DNA of 64,000 bases from Rheinheimera sp. D18 (GTDB lineage Bacteria > Pseudomonadota > Gammaproteobacteria > Enterobacterales > Alteromonadaceae). Made by a program: the position numbers and the translations under genes. Of this stretch, positions 1 through 9,025 are shown piece after piece. Position 1 is the stretch's first letter. Each line of letters opens with the position of its first letter. The DNA is taken from positions 1,798,001 to 1,862,000 of the forward strand of contig NZ_CP037745.1 in the NCBI RefSeq assembly GCF_004345025.1, given 5' to 3'. The notes beneath the pieces were generated by a model. That model was not told where the DNA came from and searched no databases. It saw only the letters and a list, made by a program, of their open reading frames with translations.

Positions 1-200
1 CCGTTGATATAAGGGTAAACCGCAGTGGTGGTAATCTACGTGAGCAGTATGAAGATATCGCAAAAATTGCGCTACTGCTAACCGGAATACACGACGGCAA
101 GCAAATAGATGAGCTGCGTACCGTTGAACTGATTAAACAAAACAATCGCTGGGTAGTCAGCGCGGTTCAGATTGATAAATATAGCAGCAGCGCGCGCTAA
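1..200 (+). CDS. 3' end of an unidentified protein (partial)
   Basis: An open frame runs from the window edge (first full codon at base 3) to a TAA at 198-200 and encodes 65 residues with no internal stop. The fragment is charged and contains DIRVNRSGGN near its start and QNNRWVVSAVQ near its end, followed by a short Ser-rich tail. I do not recognise the family. It ends 9 bases before the stop codon of the convergent enoyl-CoA hydratase gene, which fits a real gene packed tail to tail. It could only be named from the missing 5' part. Confidence 0.6.
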   Translation, partial: VDIRVNRSGGNLREQYEDIAKIALLLTGIHDGKQIDELRTVELIKQNNRWVVSAVQIDKYSSSAR

Positions 201-209
201 CACCCTGTT

Positions 210-950
210 TTAGCGCTGAAAAAATGCAGCTATCCGCTGTTGGCTTTCGTCACTATTTAGCAAACGTTGAAACTGCTGTAATTCTGCCGTTATACTTTCA
301 AGCGTTATTTGCTGCGTTGTGCGTTTTAGTAAAGCTTTACTCGTTTGCACGGCAGCTGCAGGTAATGCAGCAAGCTTAATGGCTTTTTGTACTGCCAGCT
401 CAGTTAGCGCATCCATGGCTACAACCTGATTTACCAAACCCATTTGCAATGCGTCCGCGGCGGTAAAACTCTCGCCTAGCAATAGATATTGCGCCGCTCT
501 TTGGTAGCCGACAACACTTGGTAATAGCACGCTAGAGCCCGCTTCTGGGCATAAGCCTAATTGGGTGAAAGGTAATTGAAAACGGGCGTTGTCCGCGGCA
601 TACACCAGATCGCAGTGCAGTAATGCCGTCGTGCCTATGCCTATGGCTAAACCGGCAACTGCCGCAATTATTGGCTTTGGAAACTGTGCTAACTCATACA
701 AAAACTGTACCGTTGGATGCTCAGCGTTTAACGCTCCAGCACCCAAAAAATCGTGTAAATCATTTCCGGCGCTAAAACAATCTTTAGTACCTTGTAATAA
801 CACGACGTTAATACTGTCATCTGTAGCCGCCTGCTGTAGTGCCAAAGTCAGCTCGCGATACATTTGCTGGCTAAGTGCATTTTTTTTCTCTGGCCGATTT
901 AAATGAATATGCACGACACCGTCAAATCGGTACTGAAAAATATCCGTCAT
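210..950 (-). CDS. Enoyl-CoA hydratase/isomerase family protein
   Basis: A 246-residue crotonase-fold protein acting on fatty acyl-CoA thioesters. The oxyanion-hole segments are visible: SAGNDLHDF near residue 62 and GLAIGIGTTALL near residue 100, followed by LGLCPEAGSS near residue 133 with the family's acidic residue. The AGNDL and PEAGSS forms resemble Delta3-Delta2-enoyl-CoA isomerases as much as true hydratases, so the exact reaction is open. The start has a GGGAG ribosome site about 6 bases upstream. It begins 12 bases after the end of the ggt gene on the same strand and is probably co-transcribed with it, although the two functions are not obviously linked. Confidence 0.88.
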   Translation of the reverse strand: MTDIFQYRFDGVVHIHLNRPEKKNALSQQMYRELTLALQQAATDDSINVVLLQGTKDCFSAGNDLHDFLGAGALNAEHPTVQFLYELAQFPKPIIAAVAGLAIGIGTTALLHCDLVYAADNARFQLPFTQLGLCPEAGSSVLLPSVVGYQRAAQYLLLGESFTAADALQMGLVNQVVAMDALTELAVQKAIKLAALPAAAVQTSKALLKRTTQQITLESITAELQQFQRLLNSDESQQRIAAFFQR

Positions 951-962
951 ACTAACTCCCTA

Positions 963-2738
963 TTACTTGCCCGCAACACTGCCTTCACGGCGCGGATCGG
1001 CGGCACCTTGCAAACTATCTGACGTTAGCATAATGACATGTAAACCGCTGTTGAGATCTTGAAGCTGCACCTTATAACCCATAGCTTCAAACGTCGCTTG
1101 TTGCTGCTCTAGCACGGTGCCCTGCTCTAATGCTAAATAATCATTTCGGTGCGTCATATGCGGCAAATTAAGCGCCTGCTGTACATCTAGTTTCCAATCT
1201 AAGATGGCAACTAGGCTTTGCGCTACATAGTTAATAATCCGGCTACCACCAGGCGAGCCGATTAACAGCACTAGCTTGTTATGTTGGTCAAACACCATCA
1301 TCGGTGCCATTGACGAGCGCGGCCGTTTACCCGATTCAACCCGATTAGCCACTAAATAACCATCTTGTACTGGGCTTAAACTAAAATCGGTCAGCTGATT
1401 ATTGAGTAGAAAGCCGCCAACCATTAGGCCCGACCCAAATACGTTTTCAATACTCGTCGTCATGCTAACGGCGTTACCTTCAGCATCAACAATAGAAAAG
1501 TGGCTAGTATTAGGTAGCTCTGGTGAACTAGCAGAAATAAGCGCCGGTGCATCTTTAGGTTCGCCTGCAACAGCAAGTGCGCCATTTTTATGCGGATCAA
1601 TAAGTGTAGCTCGACTAGCTAAATAATTTGGCGCTAACATGCCAGCAACAGGCACAGCAACATATGCGGGATCGGCAACGTAACGATCTCGATCGGCAAA
1701 CGCCAGCTTTGCCGCCTGTGCCAACAAATGTGTTGCCTGGATACTGTCTGGTGCCAACTTTGCCATATCAAATTGCTGCAATAGACCTAAAATTTGTAAT
1801 ACCGCAACACCGCCTGAGCTTGGTGGTGCCATACCACATACTTTATACACCCGATAAGGCATACAAATCGCGTCACGCTCAATGGCTTTATAATTTGCCA
1901 GATCAGCGACACTTAGCTTACCTGGGTTAACGGGCGCTGTTTGCACGCGCTCGCTGATCGCTTTAGCCAGCTCACCCTGATAAAACGCCGCAGGCCCCTC
2001 TTTTGCTATTGCCTTTAATGTTGCAGCATAAGCTGGGTTTTTTACTATTTCGCCTTCTACCCGAGCTTTACCTTTTGGGAAAAAATACTGTTTAGGTTCA
2101 TCAAATTCAGCTACGCCAGGGTTCCAGCCTTTAGCTAATTGCGCCGCGGTTCGATTAGAAAGTGCAAAGCCATGTTCTGCTGCGGCTATCGTATCGGTAA
2201 ATAACTCGGCCCATTTTAATTTGCCGTATTGCTGATGTGCTTCGTACAACATAGCTACCACACCTGGCACACCAACAGATTTACCGCCAACAAAGGCTGT
2301 ACGCCAGTCCATTAATTTACCGTTTTCAGTAAACAATAAGGGGGTGGCGCTCGCCGGTGCCGTTTCTCTACCATCAAACGAGGTTAAACGCTGTTGTTTA
2401 TTTTGCCAGTGCAGCATAAAGGCACCACCGCCGATACCTGAACTTTGCGGTTCCACTAACCCCAGCATAAGTTGAGTAGCAATAGCTGCATCAACTGCAC
2501 TGCCGCCTTTGGCCAGTATCGCCCTACCCGCTTCGGTTGCAATGGGGTGGGCAGCAGTTACCATATAGCTTTTACTCGTGACCAGTTGTTGCTGATAACG
2601 CCCGGTAGCGGCCTCTGGTTCTCGGCTTTCTTGCTGGGCTAACGCTGAATACGTAGAAAAAGCGCATAGCGTTAGACTAATGCCAAATAGCGCTGTGCGA
2701 AGGGTATTAAAAGGTAGAAACATAGTAAGTGCTGTCAT
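963..2738 (-). CDS. ggt: Gamma-glutamyltranspeptidase
   Basis: A 591-residue Ntn-hydrolase that cleaves gamma-glutamyl bonds, mainly of glutathione, in the periplasm or outside the cell. A hydrophobic N-terminal segment (about residues 6-34) ending in ALAQ looks like a signal peptide. Family blocks include SGIGGGAFML near residue 100 and the autoprocessing site PNTSHFSIVD, where Thr411 would become the N-terminal nucleophile of the small subunit. GSPGGSRIIN near residue 494 is the small-subunit oxyanion region. Length is normal for bacterial GGT. Another ATG lies five codons downstream; neither start has a strong ribosome site. The enoyl-CoA hydratase gene follows 12 bases later. Confidence 0.95.
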   Translation of the reverse strand: MTALTMFLPFNTLRTALFGISLTLCAFSTYSALAQQESREPEAATGRYQQQLVTSKSYMVTAAHPIATEAGRAILAKGGSAVDAAIATQLMLGLVEPQSSGIGGGAFMLHWQNKQQRLTSFDGRETAPASATPLLFTENGKLMDWRTAFVGGKSVGVPGVVAMLYEAHQQYGKLKWAELFTDTIAAAEHGFALSNRTAAQLAKGWNPGVAEFDEPKQYFFPKGKARVEGEIVKNPAYAATLKAIAKEGPAAFYQGELAKAISERVQTAPVNPGKLSVADLANYKAIERDAICMPYRVYKVCGMAPPSSGGVAVLQILGLLQQFDMAKLAPDSIQATHLLAQAAKLAFADRDRYVADPAYVAVPVAGMLAPNYLASRATLIDPHKNGALAVAGEPKDAPALISASSPELPNTSHFSIVDAEGNAVSMTTSIENVFGSGLMVGGFLLNNQLTDFSLSPVQDGYLVANRVESGKRPRSSMAPMMVFDQHNKLVLLIGSPGGSRIINYVAQSLVAILDWKLDVQQALNLPHMTHRNDYLALEQGTVLEQQQATFEAMGYKVQLQDLNSGLHVIMLTSDSLQGAADPRREGSVAGK

Positions 2739-2918
2739 CTCGCAACAAGGTAGCTATACCCTAACCAGAACAAGCGCCAATATCAATATTAACAAAGGTT
2801 ACTAGGCCAACTAATAAGCAGCTTTATCGCATAAACTGACGAAGTTTGTAATATTCCTTGACCCAAACCTTCAGATCGTTTTGCATAGGCAGCATAATCT
2901 AATAACGATGACATCAGT

Positions 2919-3509
2919 TTGACTAACTTTACGCTAAAACATTACCTGCCTTATTTATTATTAGCCGCCATCATGCTGGTATTGGCATGGCTACCAGAGC
3001 AGTGGCAAAACATGCTGCAATACAATTACACCGATATTACTGCTGGCGAATATTGGCGCTTAATAACGGGGCATCTGCTGCATAGCAATACTTGGCATTT
3101 AATAATGAATATTGGTGGCTTATTGCTTGCCATGGCGCTGCACGCGGTTTATTTCAGCTACCGTCAGTTAGCATGGCAATGGTTACTTTGTGCCGTAGCG
3201 ATAGGTTTAGCGTTATATTATTTTTCGCCAGATATCCGGATTTACGTTGGTTTATCGGGGCTGTTACACGCCATGCTGGCGTTAGGCGCAATAAAAGACA
3301 TACAACTAAAAATGACCACGGGCTGGCTATTACTCATAGGGCTAGTGGCTAAGGTAATAATGGAGCAATGCTTTGGCCCAGACACCGATTTAGCCGAGCT
3401 AATTAACGCCAATGTTGCAGTAGATGCACACTTGTATGGCGTTATTAGTGGTATTATGCTGGGTGTTATTAGTAGCGTGTTTTATCGTATTAAAACGGTG
3501 CTGGCGTAG
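2919..3509 (+). CDS. rrtA: Rhombosortase (rhomboid-family GlyGly-CTERM protease)
   Basis: A 196-residue polytopic membrane protein of the rhomboid serine protease superfamily. The N-terminal half has the rhomboid-like ITGHLLHSNTWHLIMNIGG. The serine is in YVGLSGLLHAM, and a histidine lies in AHLYGVISG in the last helix. This compact arrangement is that of rhombosortases, which process proteins carrying C-terminal GlyGly-CTERM tails for surface release. No protein with such a tail is evident in this window. The frame starts with TTG and has no strong ribosome site. The last 20 bases overlap the end of the convergent pseudouridine synthase gene. Confidence 0.85.
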   Translation: MTNFTLKHYLPYLLLAAIMLVLAWLPEQWQNMLQYNYTDITAGEYWRLITGHLLHSNTWHLIMNIGGLLLAMALHAVYFSYRQLAWQWLLCAVAIGLALYYFSPDIRIYVGLSGLLHAMLALGAIKDIQLKMTTGWLLLIGLVAKVIMEQCFGPDTDLAELINANVAVDAHLYGVISGIMLGVISSVFYRIKTVLA

Positions 3510-4164
3510 TAAAACTCAGTACGTCACCCGTTAACGGATGAGTAAAACGGATATATTCGGCGTGCAACATTAGGCGCGGGCTTTTGGCCGCAATGTCTGG
3601 CGTAGCATACAGCGTATCACCAAGTATCGCATGCCCCAGCGCTAACATGTGCACACGTAACTGGTGTGAGCGCCCAGTTACAGGCTCTAACTGCACTCGA
3701 CTTTGTAGGGTTTCACTAGCAAAATTTAAGCGATGATAACGGGTAACCGATGGCTTACCTGTTATATGACACACTTTATATAGCGGCCGGTTTTCTGTAT
3801 CTGCGCCAATAGGTAAATCAACTACACCTTTAGCTTGCGCCAGCCGGCCATCAACCACGGCCACATAATGTTTTTGCACACTACGCGCTTGAAACTGTTT
3901 ACTAATATCAGATAACACACGCTTGGTTAGTGGCAGCAGCACTAAGCCAGAAGTATCGTAATCCAGTCGATGTACTACTTGTGCCGAAATAAACTCACGC
4001 TGTACTCGAGTAATAAGACAATCTTGATTTTCTGGATGTCGACCCGGCACCGTTAATAACTTGGCAGGTTTATTTACTACCAACAGCACATCGTCTTCAT
4101 AAACGATTTGATAAGGCTCGGTAGTGGCAGGCAGTATGGCTAAACTTTCAGCGCTATCAGTCAT
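3490..4164 (-). CDS. RluA-family pseudouridine synthase (paralogue)
   Basis: A 224-residue RNA pseudouridine synthase. The catalytic loop reads HRLDYDTSGL with the nucleophilic aspartate at residue 68. The family block TGRSHQLRVHMLALGHAILG follows near residue 165. There is no N-terminal S4 domain, so it belongs to the short RluA/TruC type. The neighbour at 4271 on the other strand is a closer match to E. coli RluA, so this copy may modify a different rRNA or tRNA position. It is divergent from that paralogue across a 106-base gap and overlaps the rhombosortase gene tail to tail. Confidence 0.9.
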   Translation of the reverse strand: MTDSAESLAILPATTEPYQIVYEDDVLLVVNKPAKLLTVPGRHPENQDCLITRVQREFISAQVVHRLDYDTSGLVLLPLTKRVLSDISKQFQARSVQKHYVAVVDGRLAQAKGVVDLPIGADTENRPLYKVCHITGKPSVTRYHRLNFASETLQSRVQLEPVTGRSHQLRVHMLALGHAILGDTLYATPDIAAKSPRLMLHAEYIRFTHPLTGDVLSFTTPAPF

Positions 4165-4270
4165 AATGGGCTCTTAGCAATTAAAACGTTGGCTATTATG
4201 CCGTAAAACCCAGTTGTCTGCCGAGTAAATTCAGCTAAGCTAGACACATTAATCTCTAACCGATAATGCT

Positions 4271-4957
4271 ATGAGCGATCTGTTTATTTATCAGCCGCCA
4301 ACTGAACCTTGGCTTGAGGTGATCTATCAGGACAAAGATCTAATTGTGTTAAATAAACCTAGCGGCTTATTAACTAACCCCGGTCGTGGTCCACATTTAG
4401 CCGATTGCCTATTAAGCCGCGTACAACAACAATACCCGCTAGCGCAGTTAGTACACCGATTAGATATGGCAACCTCCGGCGTGGTGGTGATCGCGCTGCG
4501 ACGTAAAGCTGAAGCCGCGTTAAAATTACAGTTTGCTAACCGTAGTGTCAGTAAACGCTACTTAGCTATGGTTTGGGGCACTCTGGCCCAAACCAGTGGC
4601 AGCATTGATGTACCGCTAATTGCTGACGCAGAGAATTTACCCAAACAAAAGGTCTGCCTGCAAACCGGCAAAACAGCCGTTACCCATTATACAGTGCTAC
4701 AACAATTAACTGATCGTGCATTGGTCGAGTTAAGGCCCGTAACCGGCCGTTCGCACCAGTTACGCCTACATATGTTACATTTAGGCCACCCTATTTTAGG
4801 CGATGCATTTTATGCCCATACTGAAGCACTGGCTGCGGCAAGCAGATTACAGCTGCATGCCGCATCATTACAGCTTAATCAACCTTACAATGGTGAGCGC
4901 TTAAGTTTTAATGCTGATAGCGATTTTGTTACGGCCGCGGGTACGCTCATTGTGTAA
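4271..4957 (+). CDS. rluA: Dual-specificity RNA pseudouridine synthase RluA
   Basis: A 228-residue protein that aligns from memory with E. coli RluA along its length, including PPTEPWLEVIYQD at the N-terminus. The catalytic HRLDMATSGV has its nucleophile at Asp65, and LPKQKVCLQTGK and TGRSHQLRLHML follow. RluA makes pseudouridine at 23S rRNA position 746 and tRNA position 32. The start ATG has only a weak ribosome site. It is transcribed divergently from a second RluA-type gene and is followed 128 bases later by mscL. Confidence 0.92.
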   Translation: MSDLFIYQPPTEPWLEVIYQDKDLIVLNKPSGLLTNPGRGPHLADCLLSRVQQQYPLAQLVHRLDMATSGVVVIALRRKAEAALKLQFANRSVSKRYLAMVWGTLAQTSGSIDVPLIADAENLPKQKVCLQTGKTAVTHYTVLQQLTDRALVELRPVTGRSHQLRLHMLHLGHPILGDAFYAHTEALAAASRLQLHAASLQLNQPYNGERLSFNADSDFVTAAGTLIV

Positions 4958-5085
4958 CTAAACGTAAAAAAACAACAAAACCGATTAATGACAAAAAACC
5001 TGTATCTAGCTATAGTGCGAGGGTTGCCAAGCGAAAATTGAGCCTTGGCCAAGCAAACAATAAAAAATAACACAGGAATATAAAT

Positions 5086-5487
5086 ATGAGTATGCTGCAG
5101 GAATTTAAAGCATTTGCCATGCGTGGCAACGTAGTGGATATGGCAGTCGGTATCATTATTGGTGCGGCCTTTGGTAAAATTGTCTCTTCTTTTGTTAGTG
5201 ACGTTATTATGCCACCTATTGGTGTGTTGCTTGGTGGCGTTAACTTTCGCGACCTTGCAGTGATCATTCAGCAGGCTACGGAAACTCAAGCTGAAGTAGT
5301 GATTAAATATGGTATGTTTGTGCAAACTATCATCGACTTTATCATTATTGCTTTTGCCGTTTTTGTTGGTGTTAAAGCGATGAACTCGTTAAAGAAAAAA
5401 GAAGAAGCACAGCCTGAACCCACACCAGCAGCAACACCTGCGGATATCCTTTTATTGACAGAAATTCGTGATTTACTGAAAAAGTAA
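5086..5487 (+). CDS. mscL: Large-conductance mechanosensitive channel MscL
   Basis: A 133-residue inner-membrane channel that opens under hypo-osmotic tension. The N-terminal [20 protein letters not shown], the first transmembrane helix with [12 protein letters not shown], and the conserved [12 protein letters not shown] are all present. A second helix spans about residues 77-97, and the cytoplasmic end carries a charged [10 protein letters not shown] stretch and a final amphipathic helix. The length is typical. The start has an AGGA ribosome site. A strong hairpin terminator follows 25 bases after the stop. Confidence 0.97.
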   Translation: MSMLQEFKAFAMRGNVVDMAVGIIIGAAFGKIVSSFVSDVIMPPIGVLLGGVNFRDLAVIIQQATETQAEVVIKYGMFVQTIIDFIIIAFAVFVGVKAMNSLKKKEEAQPEPTPAATPADILLLTEIRDLLKK

Positions 5488-5512
5488 TAATTACTTATAC
5501 TGGTTTAGTAAT

Positions 5513-5540
5513 AAAAACGTCTCCCTTGGGAGACGTTTTT
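5513..5540 (+). terminator. Rho-independent terminator after mscL
   Basis: AAAAACGTCTCC and GGAGACGTTTTT form a perfect 12-bp stem with a 4-base loop, with T runs in both orientations. It can end mscL on the plus strand and the S9 peptidase gene (ending at 5580) on the minus strand. Confidence 0.9.
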
Positions 5541-5579
5541 ATTTGCTCAGTACTATTTATTTCATACTAATTACAGAGA

Positions 5580-8051
5580 TTATAGGTTTTGTTCAAACAA
5601 CTTATAAATCCGACGATATTCATCTAACCAGCTGCTTGGCTGGCGAAAGCCATGTGCCTCAACCGGATAAATTGCCGTTTCAAAGTTATTGTTTTCTTGT
5701 TCAATTAAGCGCTGCACTAAACGTACAACATCTTGGAAAAACACGTTGTTATCAACCATAGGCGCGTTAATTAGCAGCGGCTTTTTTAAACCTTGGCTAA
5801 AATAAATGGGTGAACTGCGCTCATAAGCAATAGGGTCAATAGCCGGTGAGTTAAGTATATTTGACGTGTAACCATGGTTGTAATAAGCCCAATCGCTCAC
5901 TGGACGCAGTGCCGCGCCGGCCTGAAATAAATCAGGTTGTGTAAACAGTGCCATAAAGGTCATAAAGCCACCGTATGAGCCACCGTAGGTACCAATGCGC
6001 TTGCGGTCAACATTGGCGTTGTCGACTAACCAGTTAACACCATCGGCCAAATCTTCAATTTCTGGCGTACCCATTCTACGGTAAATTGCAGTGCGCCAAT
6101 CGCGGCCATAACCCGCAGAGGCGCGATAGTCCATATCCAATACTACATAACCTTGTTGTACCAACAGGTTATGGAATAAAAACTCACGAAAGTATCCCGA
6201 CCAACCTAAATCGCTGTTTTGTAAATAACCCGCACCGTGGTTAAAAACAACTGCCCGACGCTTATCGCCTGCTTTATAATCTGCCGGTAAATACACTTTA
6301 GAAAACACCGGCTGCTTACCATGGCTTGATGGCACGGCTACCACTTGTGGCGCAACTAAAGGCAACTTTTTAAACTGTTCCGACATCGTGTCGGTAAGGC
6401 GTTTGGCCGCTGCATTTGGCGTAGCATCTGCAACATATAATTCTGGCGGTAATAAATTAGTCGAGAACTGCAGTAAGAGCTTTTGTTCATCTGGCGACAA
6501 AGTAAAACTCGTACTGCCGCCTAGGTTGGTTAGCTGCTCAACATCGCCTCCGGTAGATGCAACCCGATATACCTCGTAATTGCCTGGGTGGGTTTTATTA
6601 GCTTTAAAATAAATATAAGCATCATTGCTAGTTAATATTGGCTCGCTAACTTCAAAGGTGCCTTGGGTTAGTTTTTTCGCTTTACCTTTTAGCGGTTTAA
6701 CGTATAAATGCGAATAACCGCTTTCTTCGGATAAGTAATACAAGCTGTCGCTGTTATTTAACCAGCCAAAATCATTAAATGAGTAATTAACCCATGCAGT
6801 GTCATGCAACCGATGCTGTGGTACTAAGGTTTTGTTTTTAATATCTACTGTCGCTATCCAGCGATCTTTGTTATCTAGTGCTTTTAACATCAGTGCCACT
6901 TGCTGGCCTGATGCATGCCAACGAATTGCTCCTTGGCTCCAATACCAATCATCCATTAAACCAATATCGCGGATCACCTTCTCAGATTTATATTTTTCAC
7001 CTTTGGCTTTGGCGTTTTCAGCCTTTACTTCTGCAAGCACATCTTCGTTATAGCCAGGCAAGCTGGTATAACTTAGCTCGGTACTACTGCCATCAAGCAG
7101 GCTTAATAACATAATACGCTGTGGCTCTGGCGTAACATCGTTTACCCTAGCGCGCACTGCTTCAGCGGCGATATCACCGTTGCTGGTAATATAGTTAGGC
7201 ATGATGTCTTTTTCGTTGCGTTTACCCGCTTTACGCACCGACACCAGCATATAATCTGCTTTAGGTGACAGGCTAGCGCCAACCACCTGCATGCCCTTAC
7301 CCAGATAAAACGCAGCCGCGGCAATGTTACTATTTTGTTGCTGCAATTGCTGTTTGGCCGCAAAACGTTGCTCCGCGTTTTTTTGCTGCAAAGCGACAAA
7401 CTCAATCAATTTATGCTGCTCTTGGGCTAAATAGCCTTTTGGCTTAGTTGGACCTTTAGGTTGATCTTCTGTTTTAAGGCTCACTAATTCAATACGTTGG
7501 CCGCTGGTTAAATTTTCGGCATACCAGTTCCAACCTTCACGGTAAGTTAAGCGGCCATCAAGTAAAAACTCTGGCGCATATTGTGTGGCGTTGTCTCGGG
7601 TTAATTGCGTTAGCTTGCCACTTGCCATATCTCGAACATAAATATCACCTTCAAACGCATAAGCTTGCAAGCTGCGATCAGCATTGTATACCGCGTTTGC
7701 GCTACCGGCTTGATGTTGCTGCGCCAATGTAACAGCGCTGCCATTATCGTTAGCCGCTAGCGGTCGAGCAAACCAATCTCGTAATTCACTACCCTGCTGT
7801 TTTCGTTGGTAATACACCTGCTGGCTGTCGTAGTTCCAGTGTGCACTTTCTGGCTCACGGCCCAGCCAATCTGGATCAGCCATAATTTGCTCTAGGGTTA
7901 ACTTAATACTTGGGTCGGCGGTATATACGCTAGGCACACTAATGGTGGTGGTTTGATAACTTTGTGGTTCTGACTTTTTTGCTTGTAATGGGCTGATCAG
8001 TGCCAAGCTACACAAGGCAACCGCCAACACAGAATAACGAATATTGGGCAT
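5580..8051 (-). CDS. Exported S9-family prolyl oligopeptidase-type peptidase
   Basis: An 823-residue secreted peptidase related to dipeptidyl peptidase IV and acylaminoacyl peptidases. A signal peptide spans about residues 1-24, ending LISPLQA. Beta-propeller repeats fill the middle, for example TQLTRDNATQYAPEFLLDGR and ATVDIKN. The catalytic hydrolase domain has GTYGGSYGGF with Ser692, a likely Asp at 767 (MVDNNVFF) and His800 in VEAHGF. The spacing fits the family. The segment before the Asp, LLINAPMVDNN, departs from the usual HG-x-x-D form. It lies between two terminators and so is probably a single-gene unit. Confidence 0.9.
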   Translation of the reverse strand: MPNIRYSVLAVALCSLALISPLQAKKSEPQSYQTTTISVPSVYTADPSIKLTLEQIMADPDWLGREPESAHWNYDSQQVYYQRKQQGSELRDWFARPLAANDNGSAVTLAQQHQAGSANAVYNADRSLQAYAFEGDIYVRDMASGKLTQLTRDNATQYAPEFLLDGRLTYREGWNWYAENLTSGQRIELVSLKTEDQPKGPTKPKGYLAQEQHKLIEFVALQQKNAEQRFAAKQQLQQQNSNIAAAAFYLGKGMQVVGASLSPKADYMLVSVRKAGKRNEKDIMPNYITSNGDIAAEAVRARVNDVTPEPQRIMLLSLLDGSSTELSYTSLPGYNEDVLAEVKAENAKAKGEKYKSEKVIRDIGLMDDWYWSQGAIRWHASGQQVALMLKALDNKDRWIATVDIKNKTLVPQHRLHDTAWVNYSFNDFGWLNNSDSLYYLSEESGYSHLYVKPLKGKAKKLTQGTFEVSEPILTSNDAYIYFKANKTHPGNYEVYRVASTGGDVEQLTNLGGSTSFTLSPDEQKLLLQFSTNLLPPELYVADATPNAAAKRLTDTMSEQFKKLPLVAPQVVAVPSSHGKQPVFSKVYLPADYKAGDKRRAVVFNHGAGYLQNSDLGWSGYFREFLFHNLLVQQGYVVLDMDYRASAGYGRDWRTAIYRRMGTPEIEDLADGVNWLVDNANVDRKRIGTYGGSYGGFMTFMALFTQPDLFQAGAALRPVSDWAYYNHGYTSNILNSPAIDPIAYERSSPIYFSQGLKKPLLINAPMVDNNVFFQDVVRLVQRLIEQENNNFETAIYPVEAHGFRQPSSWLDEYRRIYKLFEQNL

Positions 8052-8165
8052 AGTTAAATTCTTATAATAAGTAAAAGACTAGCTGTTATACAAAGCCTTG
8101 AGTGCTAACGCAAGATGACATACCTCAGATGCGGCTGACAGCGGGCCAGATAAGATTAATAGACA

Positions 8166-8193
8166 GAAAAAAGCCGGTCTAAACTAGACCGGC
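8166..8193 (-). terminator. Terminator of the azoreductase gene
   Basis: GCCGGTCTA and TAGACCGGC form a perfect 9-bp stem with a 3-base loop. Read on the minus strand it is followed by six T residues. It lies 44 bases past the azoreductase stop codon. Confidence 0.9.
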
Positions 8194-8236
8194 AAATAGT
8201 GTGTAAATAAACAATAATGGCATAGCTAAAGCAAAA

Positions 8237-8845
8237 TTAAGCGGCTATTTTTGCGCTGATTTCAGTTAAACTAACCATGGCCGCATTAAGCGCCGCTTGT
8301 TGCGACTCAGCCCCCATATTAAGGCCTTCGGCATAAATAAACTGGAGTTTTTTTAAGCCAACAAAGTTAAAGAAACTTTGTAAAAATGGCGTCTGGCTAT
8401 CCATAGTTGAACCTTGATAAACACCGCCGCGAGTGGCAAAAATAACTACGGGTTTGTCATCCAGCAAGCCTACGGGGCCTTGCTCAGTGTATTTAAAAGT
8501 AACGCCAGCACGCGCTACCCGATCGAACAAGGCTTTTAACTGTGACGGTATGCCAAAGTTATACATAGGTACACCTAAAACAATCACATCGGCTAGTTTA
8601 ATTCTGGCAATAATATCATCAGAAATAGCCGCCAAACGCTGCTGCTCAATGCTGCGTTGATCTACCGGTGTCATCCACGCTGCCATTTCTGTCATATCCA
8701 AATGCGGCACCGGTGTGACGTTTAAATCCAGCGTATCCAGTTTGAAGCGGTCTTGTGGCAATTGGGCGATAAATTGTTGTGCTAACTGAACCGAATGACC
8801 TTTGTCACCGTTAATAGAACTGTTAATCACTAAAATGTGTTTCAT
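8237..8845 (-). CDS. azoR: FMN-dependent NADH:quinone/azo oxidoreductase
   Basis: A 202-residue flavodoxin-fold enzyme that reduces quinones and azo compounds with NADH. The N-terminal ILVINSSINGDKGHS is the FMN phosphate loop. VLGVPMYNFGIPSQLKALFD near residue 90 and FATRGGVY near residue 135 are the AzoR signatures. A GGGAG ribosome site lies 6 bases before the ATG. It is monocistronic, with a terminator downstream, and is divergent from the sigma-factor gene. The 180-base gap between them would hold both promoters. Confidence 0.93.
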   Translation of the reverse strand: MKHILVINSSINGDKGHSVQLAQQFIAQLPQDRFKLDTLDLNVTPVPHLDMTEMAAWMTPVDQRSIEQQRLAAISDDIIARIKLADVIVLGVPMYNFGIPSQLKALFDRVARAGVTFKYTEQGPVGLLDDKPVVIFATRGGVYQGSTMDSQTPFLQSFFNFVGLKKLQFIYAEGLNMGAESQQAALNAAMVSLTEISAKIAA

Positions 8846-8946
8846 GAACGTCTCCCGTTAGTAGTTTGCTTATAATACAGTGTTTTTTTAGGTAGAAAAT
8901 CGCAATAAAACGCACATACCTTTCTACTTTTTAATTTAATTAAACT

Positions 8947-8975
8947 TAATCCAATACCGGTTCTCACGCGTAAAT
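8947..8975 (+). promoter_or_regulatory. Candidate ECF (RpoE/ChrR-type) autoregulated promoter
   Basis: TAATCC at 8947-8952 is followed by exactly 18 bases and then TAAAT at 8971-8975, about 50 bases before the sigma-factor start codon. The known Rhodobacter RpoE/ChrR consensus is TGATCC, 18 bases, then TAAGA. Five of six bases match in the -35 element and three of five in the -10. Assignment is by spacing and position only. Confidence 0.4.
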
Positions 8976-9025
8976 ATGGTTATATCGCAACAATGTTGGT
9001 AGCACCCGATGCAGGAACATAAAAC

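Noticed and set aside
4885-5325. A 146-residue minus-strand frame across mscL
   Set aside because: It overlaps the well-supported mscL gene and the end of rluA and has no family signature.
8892-8927. Inverted GTAGAAA/TTTCTAC repeat between azoR and the sigma gene
   Set aside because: Seven-base arms 22 bases apart are expected by chance in a region of this size, and I know no matching regulator site.
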